A stretch of 64,000 nt of DNA from Todiramphus chloris collaris (Eukaryota; Chordata; Aves; Coraciiformes; Alcedinidae). The first letter of the stretch is position 1; every line of letters starts with the position of its first letter. Location of the stretch: NCBI GenBank assembly GCA_025345505.1, contig JANVCC010000049.1:9850733-9914732 (forward strand). Reading direction: 5' to 3'. This document shows, piece by piece, positions 25,972-37,432 of the stretch. The notes below the pieces were generated by a model, which had not been told where the DNA came from, made no database searches, and was given only the letters and a program-made list of their open reading frames with translations. Both the position numbers and the translations under genes were made by a program.

Positions 25972-25976
25972 CTTAC
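25972..25976. repeat. target-site duplication, left copy (CTTAC)
   Basis: CTTAC immediately precedes the 5' LTR and recurs immediately after the 3' LTR at 34163-34167. A 5- or 6-bp duplication is usual for class II and other retroviral integrations. Confidence 0.9.
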
Positions 25977-26769
25977 TGTGCTGGTTTGAGTGAGAACAGA
26001 ACTAATTCTGTCCAGTGATTTTACTTTCCATCTCAGTTCTTCTAACTAACGGCACTGTCTGAAGTTAGCAGCCTGTTCTCACAGACAGTGTCTGCTTCTA
26101 GCAGTGAGAACACCCCATGTTTAGAGGTAGTACCAAGGGTTGGTGTGCAGACCAAGGCCAAGATTTTGTGTACCACATTGCGGGATGCAGAAATGTGAAA
26201 GGCCACACCAGCAGGGAGGAGCGGCCAGGACAGGTGACCCTAAACTGACCAAGGAGGGATTCCATCCCATATACGTCATATTCAGCAAAAAGCTGCGGGA
26301 TCTGAAGGGTCTGTGGCTCTTCTCCCCTCTTGGACTGCTTTGCCAGCTTTGTTTGGCTTGGTCCTCTTTTGGTTCCTTCCTTGGAGCATCCCAGGAGGAC
26401 TCTGTCTATTCTGCCTTCAATCCCAATTGTGTTCCCGAACCCGGTACAAGAATCCAGCTCCTGAACACCGCTCCCATCTGCTGCGGGGCCCAGGCTGGGA
26501 CTGCCCCAGTGTCTGCACAGCATCAGTGGTGATGGTGATGTAATTACCATCAGGGGGTTGGGTTCGATACTGGTTTTGTATAGATTTGTATATATTCCAT
26601 TTTTATAATTATTAATTTCATCTTCGTTAAAGCTGTTCTAGTTTCCTTTTCTAATTGCTATGTCTCTCTCCCTTATTCCCTTTCTCTTCCCCTCTGGGGA
26701 AGGAAGGGAGTTAACAGAGAGCATCTGTTACAGGTCTAAGGAGTTGCCTTGACCCTAAACTATGTGACA
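25977..26769 (+). repeat. 5' LTR of ERVK-like element
   Basis: About 793 nt, aligning along its whole length with 33352-34162. It starts TG next to the target duplication and ends in tgtgaca just before the primer-binding site. A TATA-like stretch (tttgtatatattcc) and a downstream pyrimidine-rich region suggest the usual U3-R-U5 order. Confidence 0.95.
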
Positions 26770-26776
26770 GATTTAT

Positions 26777-26794
26777 TGGTGCCTAACGTGGGGC
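26777..26794 (+). promoter_or_regulatory. primer-binding site, tRNA-Lys-like
   Basis: TGGTGCCTAACGTGGGGC lies seven bases after the 5' LTR. It closely resembles the TGGCGCCCAACGTGGGGC site of lysine-tRNA-primed class II elements such as the HERV-K group. Confidence 0.85.
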
Positions 26795-27699
26795 ACGATC
26801 GGAGCTCTGACAGATTGTCTGAGTAGTTCAAATTCCGGTTCGCTCACTTCAGAGAGTATCACTTTTTTTTCTGAGCTTCTTTAAGAACAGGAAACTAAAC
26901 CAGACTGCCTAAATGATGTTGCTTCTGAGAGTGGTGTCAGTTTTTAGCATTTCTTTCAGAGTTAAATGCTGTACTGTTCCCTTACGTGCTATACACATTA
27001 TGTTATTGTTTGCTTGTTCTCACTGTTCATCTGAAAGCTCTCAGGTTTGGGTGCTGGGTTAAGTCGCTGCTTTCCTGTGGTGTTTATCTCTGATTTATGT
27101 TGCACTGAATTGGGCAGCGGGTGCCTCTCTGTACTACAGGCATTACATAGTGGATTTCATTACTAGGAATACTTTTGGTTTTACCTCGGGAAGTTATACT
27201 GCTCCCCACTATGCTAATCTGACTGCACTGGATTTTAGAACTTCATTGAATTGTGAGGATTATGGACATGGTTATTACCAAAATATTATATTATTATTTA
27301 CTAATGTCTTCACCGTGTGGTGTCAGTTTAGTCATCAGTGCAGTCATGCAGGTTGGGCAGCCACCAAAAGACATAGAGTGCATGCTGCTTCCCTGCAAGG
27401 TTCCGTAATACACTCTGTAGTTACACAGACTTCACATGGTTCTGTGATATGCAAGAAATGCACTGTGACTGTTGAGGGTCTGCTCCCCTACGAGCCCTGC
27501 TGCTGCACCAGCTCCAAAACTAAGCACCACAGCTACTCAGTCTCTGCAGGCCCCCCAATGAGCCCTGCTGCTGCTGCTCTAGTTCTCAAAACAAAAATGC
27601 TGCTGCTGCTCCAACTCCCACAACAAGCACTGGAGCTGGAACAGCAAAGCTGGCAGCTACACCAACTCTGGCCATTCACACTCAATCTGCACCTGTACA

Positions 27700-29080
27700 A
27701 GTTGCTCCTCTGAGGAAAAGAAAACAAACAAAACAGCCAAGTCCAGCAACAGAGCAGGGAATGGGTCCTTCCCAAGGTGAATCTGAGTGTGAGTCAGAAC
27801 CAGATGCAAAGACTGATGCTCCTACAGTTGGAAAGAAACACCTAACAAAAACAGATCGCCCAGTGTGGTCAGATGACAGTGGAGCAGATCCTTCTAAAGC
27901 AAACTCATCAGATGTGGAGTCATCAGATACAGAGGTTACCACCAGACCTTTACCTATGAAGGAGCTGAGAAATCTGAGAAAGGACTATAGCCATCATGAA
28001 GGTGAGCCCCTGGTCACTTGGCTACTCTGTTGCTGGGATAATGGGGCCCAGTCCATCAAATTGGATGGCAGAGAAGCCTTGCAGTTGGGATGCCTGGCCA
28101 GAGATGGAGACATTGACCAAGAGCTTGCAAAAAAGAGCAACACTATCAGTCTCTGGAGGAGAGTCTTGTCAGCTGTAAAATTCAGGTACCCCTTTAAGGA
28201 GGGTATCGAATGGCATCCAAGCAAATGGACCACCATGGAAAAAGGTATTAAGTACCTGATAGAATTAGCTGTGTGACAGGTGATTCATGGTGACACATGA
28301 GTTGTAAACCCTGATGCAATCCCATGCCAGGGAGCCATGTTGCAGAAGTTTGTGCAGAGTGCCCCATCAGCATATTCCCACACATTGTCAATAATACTCT
28401 GGGGAACAGATTACGAGACACCAACTGTGACTGAAGTGGCCAGGAGAGCACGACAGTATGAGAACAGTGTCTCTGGTCCTCTACAGGTCCGTGTATCTGC
28501 CCTGGAGAGATCAGATGAAAAACTGATTGAAAAAATAGAGAGGAAGGAGAACAGATCCTATTCTTCCCCTGAGTGGACCCATATTGAAACCACTAGGAGA
28601 AGATGCTCTTCTTCAATACCAGCTAAACAGAACAGTACATGTCACAACATATCCTGTGGTCTCTCCTCCATGCCTTTGGAGAGAAAATGAGCAGATGGGA
28701 TGGAAAACCTACCTCTGCTCTACAGGCAAGAGTACTCTACTTACAAAGTAAACCAAGAAGAGAAAATTCTTCCAGAAGGGAGGATGTTCCAGTCCTCTGG
28801 TCCAAGTACATGGGCCTCGGTCAAAACGTGAGTAGGGGGACTAAAAATGTGATTCCTGAAATCAATACAAATCTTGTAAATAGTGTAAATCTTGTAAATG
28901 GTGTAATTCCTGTGATCTACACATACCCTGTTAGCTGTGTAAACCATGTGAACCCAAAGAACTACACAAATTCAGTTGACAACTGCGGACACTACCCTCA
29001 GAATGAGAGGGGCCCTGCCTCCAGCTGGGCGGCGGAGAGGGACAACAGAGTTTATTCAACTGTGTGGATTTGATGGCCTG
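27700..29080 (+). pseudogene. gag-like region of ERVK-like element
   Basis: A fossil region holding capsid-type sequence of a family widespread in bird genomes, recognised from segments such as REALQLGCLARDGDID and WHPSKWTTMEKGIKYLIELA. It is preceded by a leader with GCTGCT-rich low-complexity sequence. The region is broken. Confidence 0.8.
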
Positions 29081-29084
29081 GCAC

Positions 29085-29335
29085 GTTAGAACCTCAAAAG
29101 TATAGAGCCCTGGCAGATACTGGTGCACAGTGCACCCTATTGCCATTGAATCATAAAGGGACTGAATCTGTTACCATTACTGGACTAACAGGAGGATCTC
29201 AAGAACTGACTGTATTGGAGGTTGAAGTGAGTCTAACTGGGATTAAATGGGAAAGGCTACATATAGAGACTGGTCAGGATGCTCCATGCATCCTTGGCAT
29301 AGTCTTCCTCAAGAAAGCATATTATAAGGATTGAA
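29085..29335 (+). pseudogene. retroviral protease-like region
   Basis: The segment contains ADTGAQCTLLPL, the aspartic-protease active-site signature (DTGA) in the context usual for this ERV family, followed by a GLTGGS flap-like stretch and an LGIVFL C-terminal motif. Fossil; broken. Confidence 0.8.
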
Positions 29336-29419
29336 AAAGCTATTGGTGGGTTTTTGGTATAGCAGCTGTAAAGACTGAGGACAAGAAACAGCTGACTGTC
29401 CTGTCTAAAGTTTCAGAGC

Positions 29420-30480
29420 TTGCTGCTGTGGGGAAGATGAGAGTTGAGGATCAAAAGGTGCCAATTGCTACTGAAACGGTGCATCAACAACAATATTGCA
29501 CCAACCAAGACTCTGTAGCTCCTATCCAGAAGTTGCTCTGTCAGCTAGAGGGTCAAGGGGTGGTTCGCAAAACTTGCTCATTCTTTAACAGTCCTATATG
29601 GCCAGTGTGAAAATCTGATGGGGAATGGAGATTAACAGTGGACTATCGTGGCCTGAAAGAAGTTACACCAGCGATGAGTGCTGCCATACCGGACGTGCTA
29701 GAACTCCAGTACGAACTGGAGTCAAAGGCCACTAAATGGTATGCTACCATTGACATCGCTAATGCATTTTTCTCTATTCCTATAGCACCAGAGTGTAGGC
29801 CTCAGTTTGCTTTCACCCGGAGAGGTGTCCAATATGCCTGGAATCGACTGCCCCAGGGGTGGAAACACAGCCCTACAATTTGCGTTGGACTGATCCATAC
29901 TGCACTGGAGAAAGGCAGTATTCAGTTGATCCATACTGCACTGGAGAAAGGCAGTGCTCCAGGTCCTCATTGTATGGAGCAACACAGCAGAAGTTTTTGA
30001 GAAAGGTAAGAAAATAATTGAAATTATTTTAGATGCTGGTTTTGACATAAAAAGAAGCAAGGTCAAGGGACCTGCACGAGAGATCCAGTTTTTGGGAATC
30101 AAATGGCAAGATCGGCGTTGCCAGATCCCAATGGATGTGGTTAAAAGAACAGCGATGTCCCCACCAACTAACAAAAAGGAAACACAAGCATTCTTAAGTG
30201 CTGTGGATTTCTGGAGAATGCACATTCCTGGGTACAGTCAGATTGTAAAACCTCCCTTTGAAGTGATTCAACAGAAAAACAATTTTAATTGGGGTCCTGA
30301 ACAAAAACAAGCCTTTGAACAGATCACACGTGAGATTGTACGGCCCCTGGGCCGGTCCAAACAGGACAAGACACGAAACATGTGCTCTATACTGCAGCTG
30401 GGAATAATGGCCCTACCCGTAGCCTTTGGGAGAAAGCACCAAGGGAAACTTGAGCTTGGCCCCTAGGATTTTGGAGTCGC
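29420..30480 (+). pseudogene. reverse transcriptase-like region
   Basis: Recognisable motifs in order include LTVDYRGLKEV, ATIDIANAFFSIPI, FAFTRRGVQYAWNRLPQGWK, the thumb segment EIQFLGIKWQ and the connection segment NKKETQAFLSAVDFWRMHIP. These are class II retroviral RT features. Fossil; broken. Confidence 0.92.
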
Positions 30481-32200
30481 GGATACAAAGGCTCCGAGGC
30501 CAACTATACTCCAACTGGAAAAGAAATAATCGCAGCATATGAAGGAGTTTGATCTGCTTCAGAAGTGATCGGTACTGAATCACAGCTCCTCCTGGTGCCT
30601 CAGTTACCAGTCCTAAGCTGGTTGTTCAAGGGTAAGTTTCCTCCCACTCATCATGTCACTGATGCTACATGGAGTCAGTGGGCTGCATTAATCACACAGA
30701 GAGCTGAAATAGGGAATCTCAGTTGTCCAGGAATCTTAAAAGTGATCATGGATTGGACAGGAGGTAAAGACTTTGGAATGCCACCAGAACAGGTGGTGAC
30801 ACATGCTGAAGATGCCTCCCCCTCCATATAATCAGGTATCAAATAATGATAAGCAATATGATCTGTTAACTGATGGATCTTGCTGTCTTGTAGGAAACCA
30901 TTGGAAGTGGAAAGCTGCTGTGTGGAGTCCCACACGATGAGTGGTAGAAGAAGGGAGAATCATAGGATCATAGAATCCTAGAATGGCTAGGGCTGGAGGC
31001 TGGAAAGGACCTCCGAAGGTCATCTAATCCAGCCCCCCTGCAGTGAGCAGGGATACCCTCAAGTAGACCAGGCTGCTCAGAGCCTTGTCCAACCTCACCT
31101 TGAATATCTCCAGGGATAGGGCCTCAACCACCTCTCTGGGTAGCCTATTCCACTGTTCTACCACCCTCAATGTAAAGAACTTCTTCCTGATATCCAATCT
31201 AAATCTACTCTTCTCTAATTTAAACCCGTTACCCCTCGTCCTTTCACTAAAGGCCCTTGTAAACAGCCCCTCACCAGCCTTCCTGTAGGTACTTCCTGTA
31301 GCCCCCTTCAGGTACTGGAAGTTTGCTAGTAGGTCTCCCCAGAGCCTTCTCCAGGCTGAACAACCCCAGCTCCTTCATCCTGTCCTCGTAGGAGAGCTGT
31401 TCCAGCCCTCTGATCATCTTTGTGGCTCTCCTCTGGACCCACTCCATCAGGTCCATGTCTTTCCTGTGTTGAGGGCTCCAGAGCTGGACACAGTACTCCA
31501 GGTGAGGTCTCACCAGAGCAGAGTAGAGGGGCAGAATCACCTCCCTCGATCTGCTGGCCACACTGCTCTTGATGCAGCCCAGGATGCAATTGGCCTCCTG
31601 GGCTGCAGGCACACACTGTTAGCTCGTATCCACCAACACCCCCAAGTCCTTTTCCTCAGAGCTGCTTTCCAGCACCTCGTGTCCCAGCCTGTATTGATAG
31701 TGACCCAGATGCAGGACCCTGCACTTAGTCTTGCTGAACCTCATGAGGTTCACCTGTGCCCACCTCTCCAGCTTATCCAGGTCCCTCTGGATGACATCCT
31801 GTCCCTCCAGCCTGTCAACAGCACCACTTAGCTGGGTGTCATCTGCGAATTTGGAGAAGGTGAATCAAGTCAGTCTGAAGAGGTGAAAGCCATCCAGCTG
31901 GCTTTAGACATTGCTGAATGCAAAAAAAGGCCAGTGCTCCGTCTCTACACTGACTCGTGGATGGCAGCAAATGCCTTGTGGGGGTGGTTAAAACAGTGGG
32001 AGCAGAATAACTGGCAGCGCAGAGGTAAACCCATTTGGGCTGCCCCAAATGGGCGAGACATTGCTGCTGGGATAGAGAAACTAGCTGTAAAAGTCTGTCA
32101 CGTGGATGCCCACGAACCTGAAGTTGAGTCACTGAGGAACATCAAAACAACCAGCAAGGGGACCAGGCTGCTAAAGTGTTCCAGACAGACTTAGACTGGG
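30481..32200 (+). pseudogene. RNase H-like region, split by CR1
   Basis: Connection and RNase H sequence lies on both sides of an antisense CR1 (30960-31852); the right-hand part shows KAIQLALDIAE and LYTDSWMAANALWGWL. Fossil; broken. Confidence 0.85.
30960..31852 (-). mobile_element. CR1 LINE nested in the ERV, antisense
   Basis: The left edge carries the reversed CR1 3' tail (catagaatcctagaatggct) and the minus strand encodes CR1 ORF2 C-terminal sequence, for example [20 protein letters not shown] and [20 protein letters not shown]. Its right edge is a 5' truncation. GGAGAA occurs at both edges (30954-30959 and 31853-31858), a possible short target duplication. The interrupted ERV sequence resumes on the right, so the CR1 arrived later than the ERV. 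Confidence 0.93.
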
Positions 32201-33060
32201 AACATAAAGGTGAACTATTTTTAGCTCAGTGGGCCCATGATACTTCAGGACATCAGGGAAGAGATGCAACATAGGGCGTGTGATTGAAGGGTAGATTTAA
32301 CTAAGGATGCTATTGAGCAGATTGTCCACAACTGCGAAACATGCACTGCAATCAAACAAGCAAAACTGTTAATACCTTTGTAGTATGGGGGACAGTTGTC
32401 CAAGTATAAGTATGGGCAGGCGTGGCAGATTGAGTACACACCACCCCCTCAAACCTGCCAGGGTAAGCACAATGTGCCTATGATGGTGGAAGCAACCACC
32501 AGCTGACTGGAAACCCATCCTGTACCTCACGCCACTGCCCAGAACACCATCCTGGGCCTTGAAAAGCAGATCCTGTGGTGACATGGTACTCCAGAGAGAA
32601 CTGAGTCTGACAATGGGACTCATTTCAAAAACAATCTCATAAACAATCGGTCCAAAGAACATGGTATCAAGTGAGTCTATCACATTCCCTATCATGCACC
32701 AGCCTCTAGAAAAATTGAACGATACAATGGACTGTTAAAAACCACTCTGAGAGCAATGGGGGGTGGAAACTTTCAAAACTGGGACAAGCATTTAGCCCAA
32801 GGCACTTGTTAGTGATCCAGAGGATCCAACAATTGTGACGGTCCTGCTCAGTCAGACCCACTGCACACTGTAGAAGTCCCGTGGTGTATGAAAAGAACCT
32901 CTTGGGGAAAACTGTGTAGGGATTTCCTGCTTTGGGCAAAGACAAACCCATTCATGGGACCGCTTTTGCTCATGGACCTGGAAGTACTTGGTGGGTGATG
33001 ATGAAAGATGATGAAGTACAATGTGTATACCGCAAGGAAATTTAACTCTGGGTGAGAACA
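32200..33060 (+). pseudogene. integrase-like region
   Basis: Zinc-binding HHCC sequence (HDTSGHQGRDA, then CETCTAIKQAK) is followed by a core resembling ESDNGTHF and an IERYNGLLKTTLRAMGGG segment. It ends about 290 nt before the 3' LTR, leaving no room for an envelope gene. Fossil; broken. Confidence 0.88.
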
Positions 33061-33340
33061 CTCAATTCAAAGCTGTATATTAATTGCATAATATTAACAG
33101 TATTCAATAAGTGTCTTTCAGGACAACATCATGGTGATTACAGGAGCTAGCCTCATTAAGTGGCATCCAGTAAACTCCTGAGATGAATCTCCAACCTGTG
33201 GGCATGGACTGTGATGAATCCCAACTTTTACCCTGAGAGACTGTTACAACAGAAGGAAATCTACAGTCATGAAATCAATGAACTTTTCTATAGAAACGAA
33301 CGATAACCTAATAATGCGTATGACATAAATGGTATGGAAT

Positions 33341-33351
33341 AAGGGGTGGGA
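33341..33351 (+). promoter_or_regulatory. polypurine tract before 3' LTR
   Basis: A purine-rich AAGGGGTGGGA directly abuts the TG start of the 3' LTR, the expected plus-strand primer position. Confidence 0.75.
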
Positions 33352-34162
33352 TGTCCTGGTTTGAGTGAGAACAGAACTAATTCTGTCCAGTGATTTTACT
33401 TTCCATCTCAGTTCTTCTAACTAACGGCACTGTCTGAAGTTAGCAGCCTGTTCTCACAGACAGTGTCTGCTCCTAGCAGTGAGAACACCCCATGTTTAGA
33501 GGTAGTACCAAGGATTGATGTGCAGACCAAGGCCGTTGCCAAGGCCAAGATCTTGTGTACCACATTGGGGGATGCAAAAATGTGAAAGGCCACACCAGCA
33601 GGGAGGAGCGGCCAGGACAGGTGACCCTAAACTGACCAAGGAGGGATTCCATCCCATATACGTCATATTCAGCAAAAAGCTGCGGGATCTGAAGGGTCTG
33701 TGGCTCTTCTCCCCTCTTGGACTGCTTTGCCAGCTTTGTTTGGCTTGGCTCAGGTCCTCTTTTGGTTCCTTCCTCGAAGCATCCCAGGAGGCCTCTGTCC
33801 ATTCTGCCTTCTTCCCGATCTGTGTGTTCCCGAACCTGGTACCAGAATCCAGCTCCTGAACACAGCTCCCGTCTGCTGTGGGGCCCGGTCTGGGACTGCC
33901 CTGGTGCCTGCTCCACAGCATCAGTGGTGAAGGTGATGTAATTACCATCAGGGGGGTTGGGTTTGATACTGGTTTTGTATACATTTGTATATATTCCATT
34001 TTATTATCATTATTATTATTTTCATTAAAGCTGTTCTAGTTTCCTTTTTGCAATTGCTGAGTCTCTCTCCCTTAGTCCCTTTCTCTTCCCCTTTGGGGAG
34101 GGAGCGGGGTTGAGAGCATCTGTTGTAGGTATAAGGGGCCACCCTGACCCTAAACCATGACA
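33352..34162 (+). repeat. 3' LTR of ERVK-like element
   Basis: About 811 nt, starting tgtcctggtttgagtg and ending catgaca, collinear with the 5' LTR with roughly 5-7% differences. An ATTAAA hexamer near 34024 may be its polyadenylation signal. Confidence 0.95.
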
Positions 34163-34167
34163 CTTAC
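34163..34167. repeat. target-site duplication, right copy (CTTAC)
   Basis: Exact match to the CTTAC before the 5' LTR, which fixes the right boundary of the element. Confidence 0.9.
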
Positions 34168-35729
34168 TTTTCTTAAATTCACAGATGATTGTTAAAGGTT
34201 TGACTTTGTATCATTTTCACATAGTTTTCTTTATAGTGGGGAAGTAGAACAACTAGACTGTGAAACTTCTATAGGTTTTTTTTAGCTAATGTTTAATTGT
34301 GACAAACTTACTGGAATACTTGTACTTTTCAGCAACTCAATAGACATCTATCTTTAGAGTATTATAATTGTGGCTTTATTATAGTTATTGCCCTAATGCA
34401 TACAACTTCATATATACATACAGATAGCTGCAGTGTGTGTGCAATCTCTAGATCAGCAATCACAAGTTGGAGAAATTATAAATGATCTACCCAGAGAGAA
34501 TCATGTGTTTTTGTGTTAGCTGAGCCTATAGTGCTTCTGCTTATATACTTGGTTCTGTTGCAATATCCATGATAAAGAATCACCTCTACTACTATATCCA
34601 TAGGAGGAAGAAAAGCTAACTTCCTCTATCAGAATGCATCTGTGGGACTACATATTGTTGCCACCACTTCTTGCATCTTCATCTTGACATCTTTCCATCC
34701 CACTTGCACATGGCATTGCATTCCTCTGTATATAAGGAAGTCTATTGAAGGTGGTTGTCAGATGTCTTGGGACTCACTGCTCCAATGAGTTTAAGGTGTG
34801 AATCTTCCAGAGGACCATCTCCCTTACTCTCATCCTTTCACAAGAGATGGCCCCAGTGGCAGTGTTAAGTTGTCTCATTAAATGGCATACTACCATTTTT
34901 ATTTTCCATAAAACTGTTAGAGACAGCTACATTACATTTCCTGCTCTTCATCATTTCAAAGAGGTTAATTGCTTTTTCTCCAAATGCTTTTATGGATATT
35001 TTTCTGCTCCAAGGTTAGTGTTTCTTTGAAGTCCTTTTGCAACTCGAGTGAGAAATACTGATATCTGAAGTGTAATGTTAATTTATGTTAACAAGAATAT
35101 GACATTCCAGATAGATGGGTATGAATTCATGAGCTGATGAGACATCGGTCATTTCAGTCACTTGCTTTTGATCTCCAGAATCTTCTGTTCTCCTATAATC
35201 AGAATAAGAAAAAACTAAAGCAACAGCAAATGCAATGCTTCCTTGCATACTCTTCCAAATGCATGAAATTCTGAAGTATATTTGATAAGACAAACCATCC
35301 CACACTCCATGTATTCTCCAGTCCCTATGAAACTCAAACAAATAAAGGATTATCTCTGAAATCTTTCAACAAAACCATTTAAAAATGGGTGAGTAGTACT
35401 GAATTCAGTAATAACATTTATGTTAAAGCTATTCTCCTCCACTAATCAGTGGGTGATGTATCTAGCTCGCATACTGCACTGTGTACTGAAATGGGAAGTT
35501 CATTCTGTTCTTTTCTCCAGTAAGACATTATACAATGATGAAACTGAGGTACTTCTGCCAACAGTGATAATTTTGTGATTTTTGGCTCAAGCAACATAAA
35601 CTTTTATTTCCCAGGAATGGCAGTTAAATGATGGTTATACTCTTTCTGGTGAAATGGGGAGGGAATTGTCAAACAGTTTCCTTTTTTGTATCTTTGCAAA
35701 TTAAGGATTATGAAAGAAGAGAGGTAGCA
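34168..35729. other. intergenic, nothing recognised
   Basis: AT-rich sequence between the ERV and the next CR1. I see no exon, RNA gene or repeat here. Confidence 0.6.
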
Positions 35730-37432
35730 TTTTTCTTGGACCACCATAATGAATAAAGCATCATTTATTACTCACTGTTCTAGCTCTTCTCATCAAAAGA
35801 GCTTTAAACTAGGTTTGAAGGAGGAAAGAGATAAAACCAGGCTTTCTGGAGATGATCCTGGAGCAGCACATCAGTGTTTGTGGGACAGTGAGGTCCTTAA
35901 CTCTGCCATCCCAGTGGAGATAGGGGACAGAGTGTCATGTGATAGCCAAGACGGGATATTGGTGGGCTAGAGATCACAGAAGCACCTGTGAATGGTCAGG
36001 TAGGAATTAGGCCTTCTCCCGCAAAAAAAGGTGACAGGATCAATAGTCCAACTGAAGTGCATCTATACCAATGCACACAGCATGGGCATCAAACTGGAGG
36101 GGCTGGAAGCCATTGTGCAGCAAGAAAGCTATAATATAGTTGCCATCATGGAAACATGGTGGGATTTTTCACACAACTGGAGTGCTGCATTGGATGTCTC
36201 TAAACTCTTCAGAAGGAATAGACCAGGAAGGAGAAGTGGTGGAGTGGCTCTTCATGTTAGGGTATGGTTGCATTGTCGTGAACATAGCGATGCTGATGAA
36301 AGGGTTGAGTGTCAATGGGTAAGAATCCTGGGGAAGGCCAACAAGGTGGGTATGTTGGGAGTCTGTTATAGGCCACCCAACCAGGATGAAGAAGCAGATG
36401 AAGTCTTCTGTAAGCAATTAGGACAAGTCTCACAATCACTATGACTTGCTGTCATGGAGGACTTCAACTTACCAGATGTCTGCTGGAAATACAATACAAC
36501 AGAGAGAAAAAAGTCCAGGAGATTCTTGGAACAGGTCGAGAGAATTTCCTGACACAGCTCATGAGAGTACCAAACAGGGAAGGATCCCTGCTGCACCTGT
36601 TTTCATGAACAGAGAAGGACTTGGGGGAGATGTGAAGGCTGGAGACTGTCTTTCATGTTTCATGATGGAGTTTTCAGTTCTTGGGGAAGTGAGCAGATGG
36701 CTCAGTAAGACTGCCACCTTGGATTTCTGGAGTGCAGACTTTGACCTGTTTAGGATACTAGTTAACAGAGTGCCTTGAAAAGCAGATTTGAAGGGCAAAG
36801 GAAGGCTGGAAATTCCTCAAGAGTAAAATCTTTAAAGTGCAGAAGCAGGCCATCCCAGGGTTCTATAAGAAGAGCTGGAGGGAAGAAGACCAGCATGGCT
36901 GAACAGAGAGCTTTGGCTGGAACTCAGGAAGAAAAGGAAAACCTATGGCCTATGGAAGGAGGGATAGACCACTCAAAAAGACTACAAAGATTTTGTGAGG
37001 CTATGCATGGAGAAAATTAGAAAGGCTGAAGCCCAACTAGAATTTAATCTGGCTACTGCCATAAAAGACAATAAAGAAGTGTTTCTATAAATACATCAAT
37101 AGCAAAAGGAGGACTAAGAAGAATTTCCATCCTCTACTGGATGTAGGGGGGAATATAGTGACCAAGGATGAGGGAAAGGCTGAAGTACCCAATACCTTCT
37201 TTGCCTGAGTATTTTACAGTAAGACCAGTTGTCCTCTAGGTGAGCTCCATACCTGCCTACTCTATAATCCTTGCCTCAAAAAAATTTAGGATTTGGTCTA
37301 GGGATAAATCATGTCTTGTTTAAATTTTAAACTAATTGTCTGACTGTTAGTGTGTTTAACCCATCTGTGCCCAAGAGGTTGCATTTAGATGATCTCCTGA
37401 GGTTCCTTCCAGCCTCAACTCTGCTCTGATAA
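35730..37432 (+). mobile_element. CR1 LINE with endonuclease domain, internally shortened
   Basis: The plus strand encodes the AP-type endonuclease domain of CR1 ORF2: CIYTNAHSMGIKLEGLEAIV, NIVAIMETWWDFSHNWS, RRSGGVALHVR and GVCYRPPNQDEEADE. It is followed by diverged ORF2 sequence (about 37080-37215) and then by CR1 3' UTR core (tttagatgatctcctgaggt, tccttccagcctc). Most of the reverse-transcriptase region is missing between these parts, so the copy is internally deleted. The upstream portion at 35800 resembles the CR1 5' region (agctttaaactaggtttgaa). It has several stops and frame changes and is not functional. Confidence 0.88.
36031..36444 (+). pseudogene. CR1 ORF2 endonuclease remnant
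   Basis: A 137-codon open stretch covering the N-terminal half of the CR1 endonuclease. Visible motifs are the TNA (Asn) motif near its start, the METWW (Glu) motif and the GVCYRPP segment. It continues past a stop near 36442 into a diverged LLSWRTST-like stretch equivalent to the usual GDFN region. It belongs to the CR1 copy listed above. Confidence 0.85.

Larger units (their letters stand above)
25977..34162 (+). mobile_element. ERVK-like (class II) LTR element, broken
   Basis: A whole-length but broken provirus fossil. It has two LTRs (25977-26769 and 33352-34162) with TG...CA ends, flanked by an exact 5-bp repeat CTTAC. A primer-binding site resembling the complement of tRNA-Lys follows the 5' LTR and a purine tract precedes the 3' LTR. 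In between, gag-, protease-, reverse transcriptase-, RNase H- and integrase-like regions occur in that order; no envelope-like region is recognisable. The coding parts carry many breaks. The LTRs differ by roughly 5-7% by eye, suggesting an insertion on the order of 10-20 million years ago under usual avian rates, a rough figure. A younger CR1 LINE sits inside it. It lies between LRCH2 and IL13RA2 in the same orientation. Confidence 0.96.

Noticed and set aside
26140-26532. 130-codon sense open frame in the 5' LTR
   Set aside because: Entirely inside the LTR, mirrored in the 3' LTR at 33515-33859; no known protein.
27480-27660. CTG/CAG-rich stretch as a trinucleotide repeat
   Set aside because: Copies are short and interrupted; it is part of the ERV leader/gag region, not a true microsatellite.
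33473-33999. Open frames of about 150-167 codons antisense in the LTR (also 26098-26550)
   Set aside because: They occur at the same place in both LTR copies and reflect LTR sequence, not a host gene.
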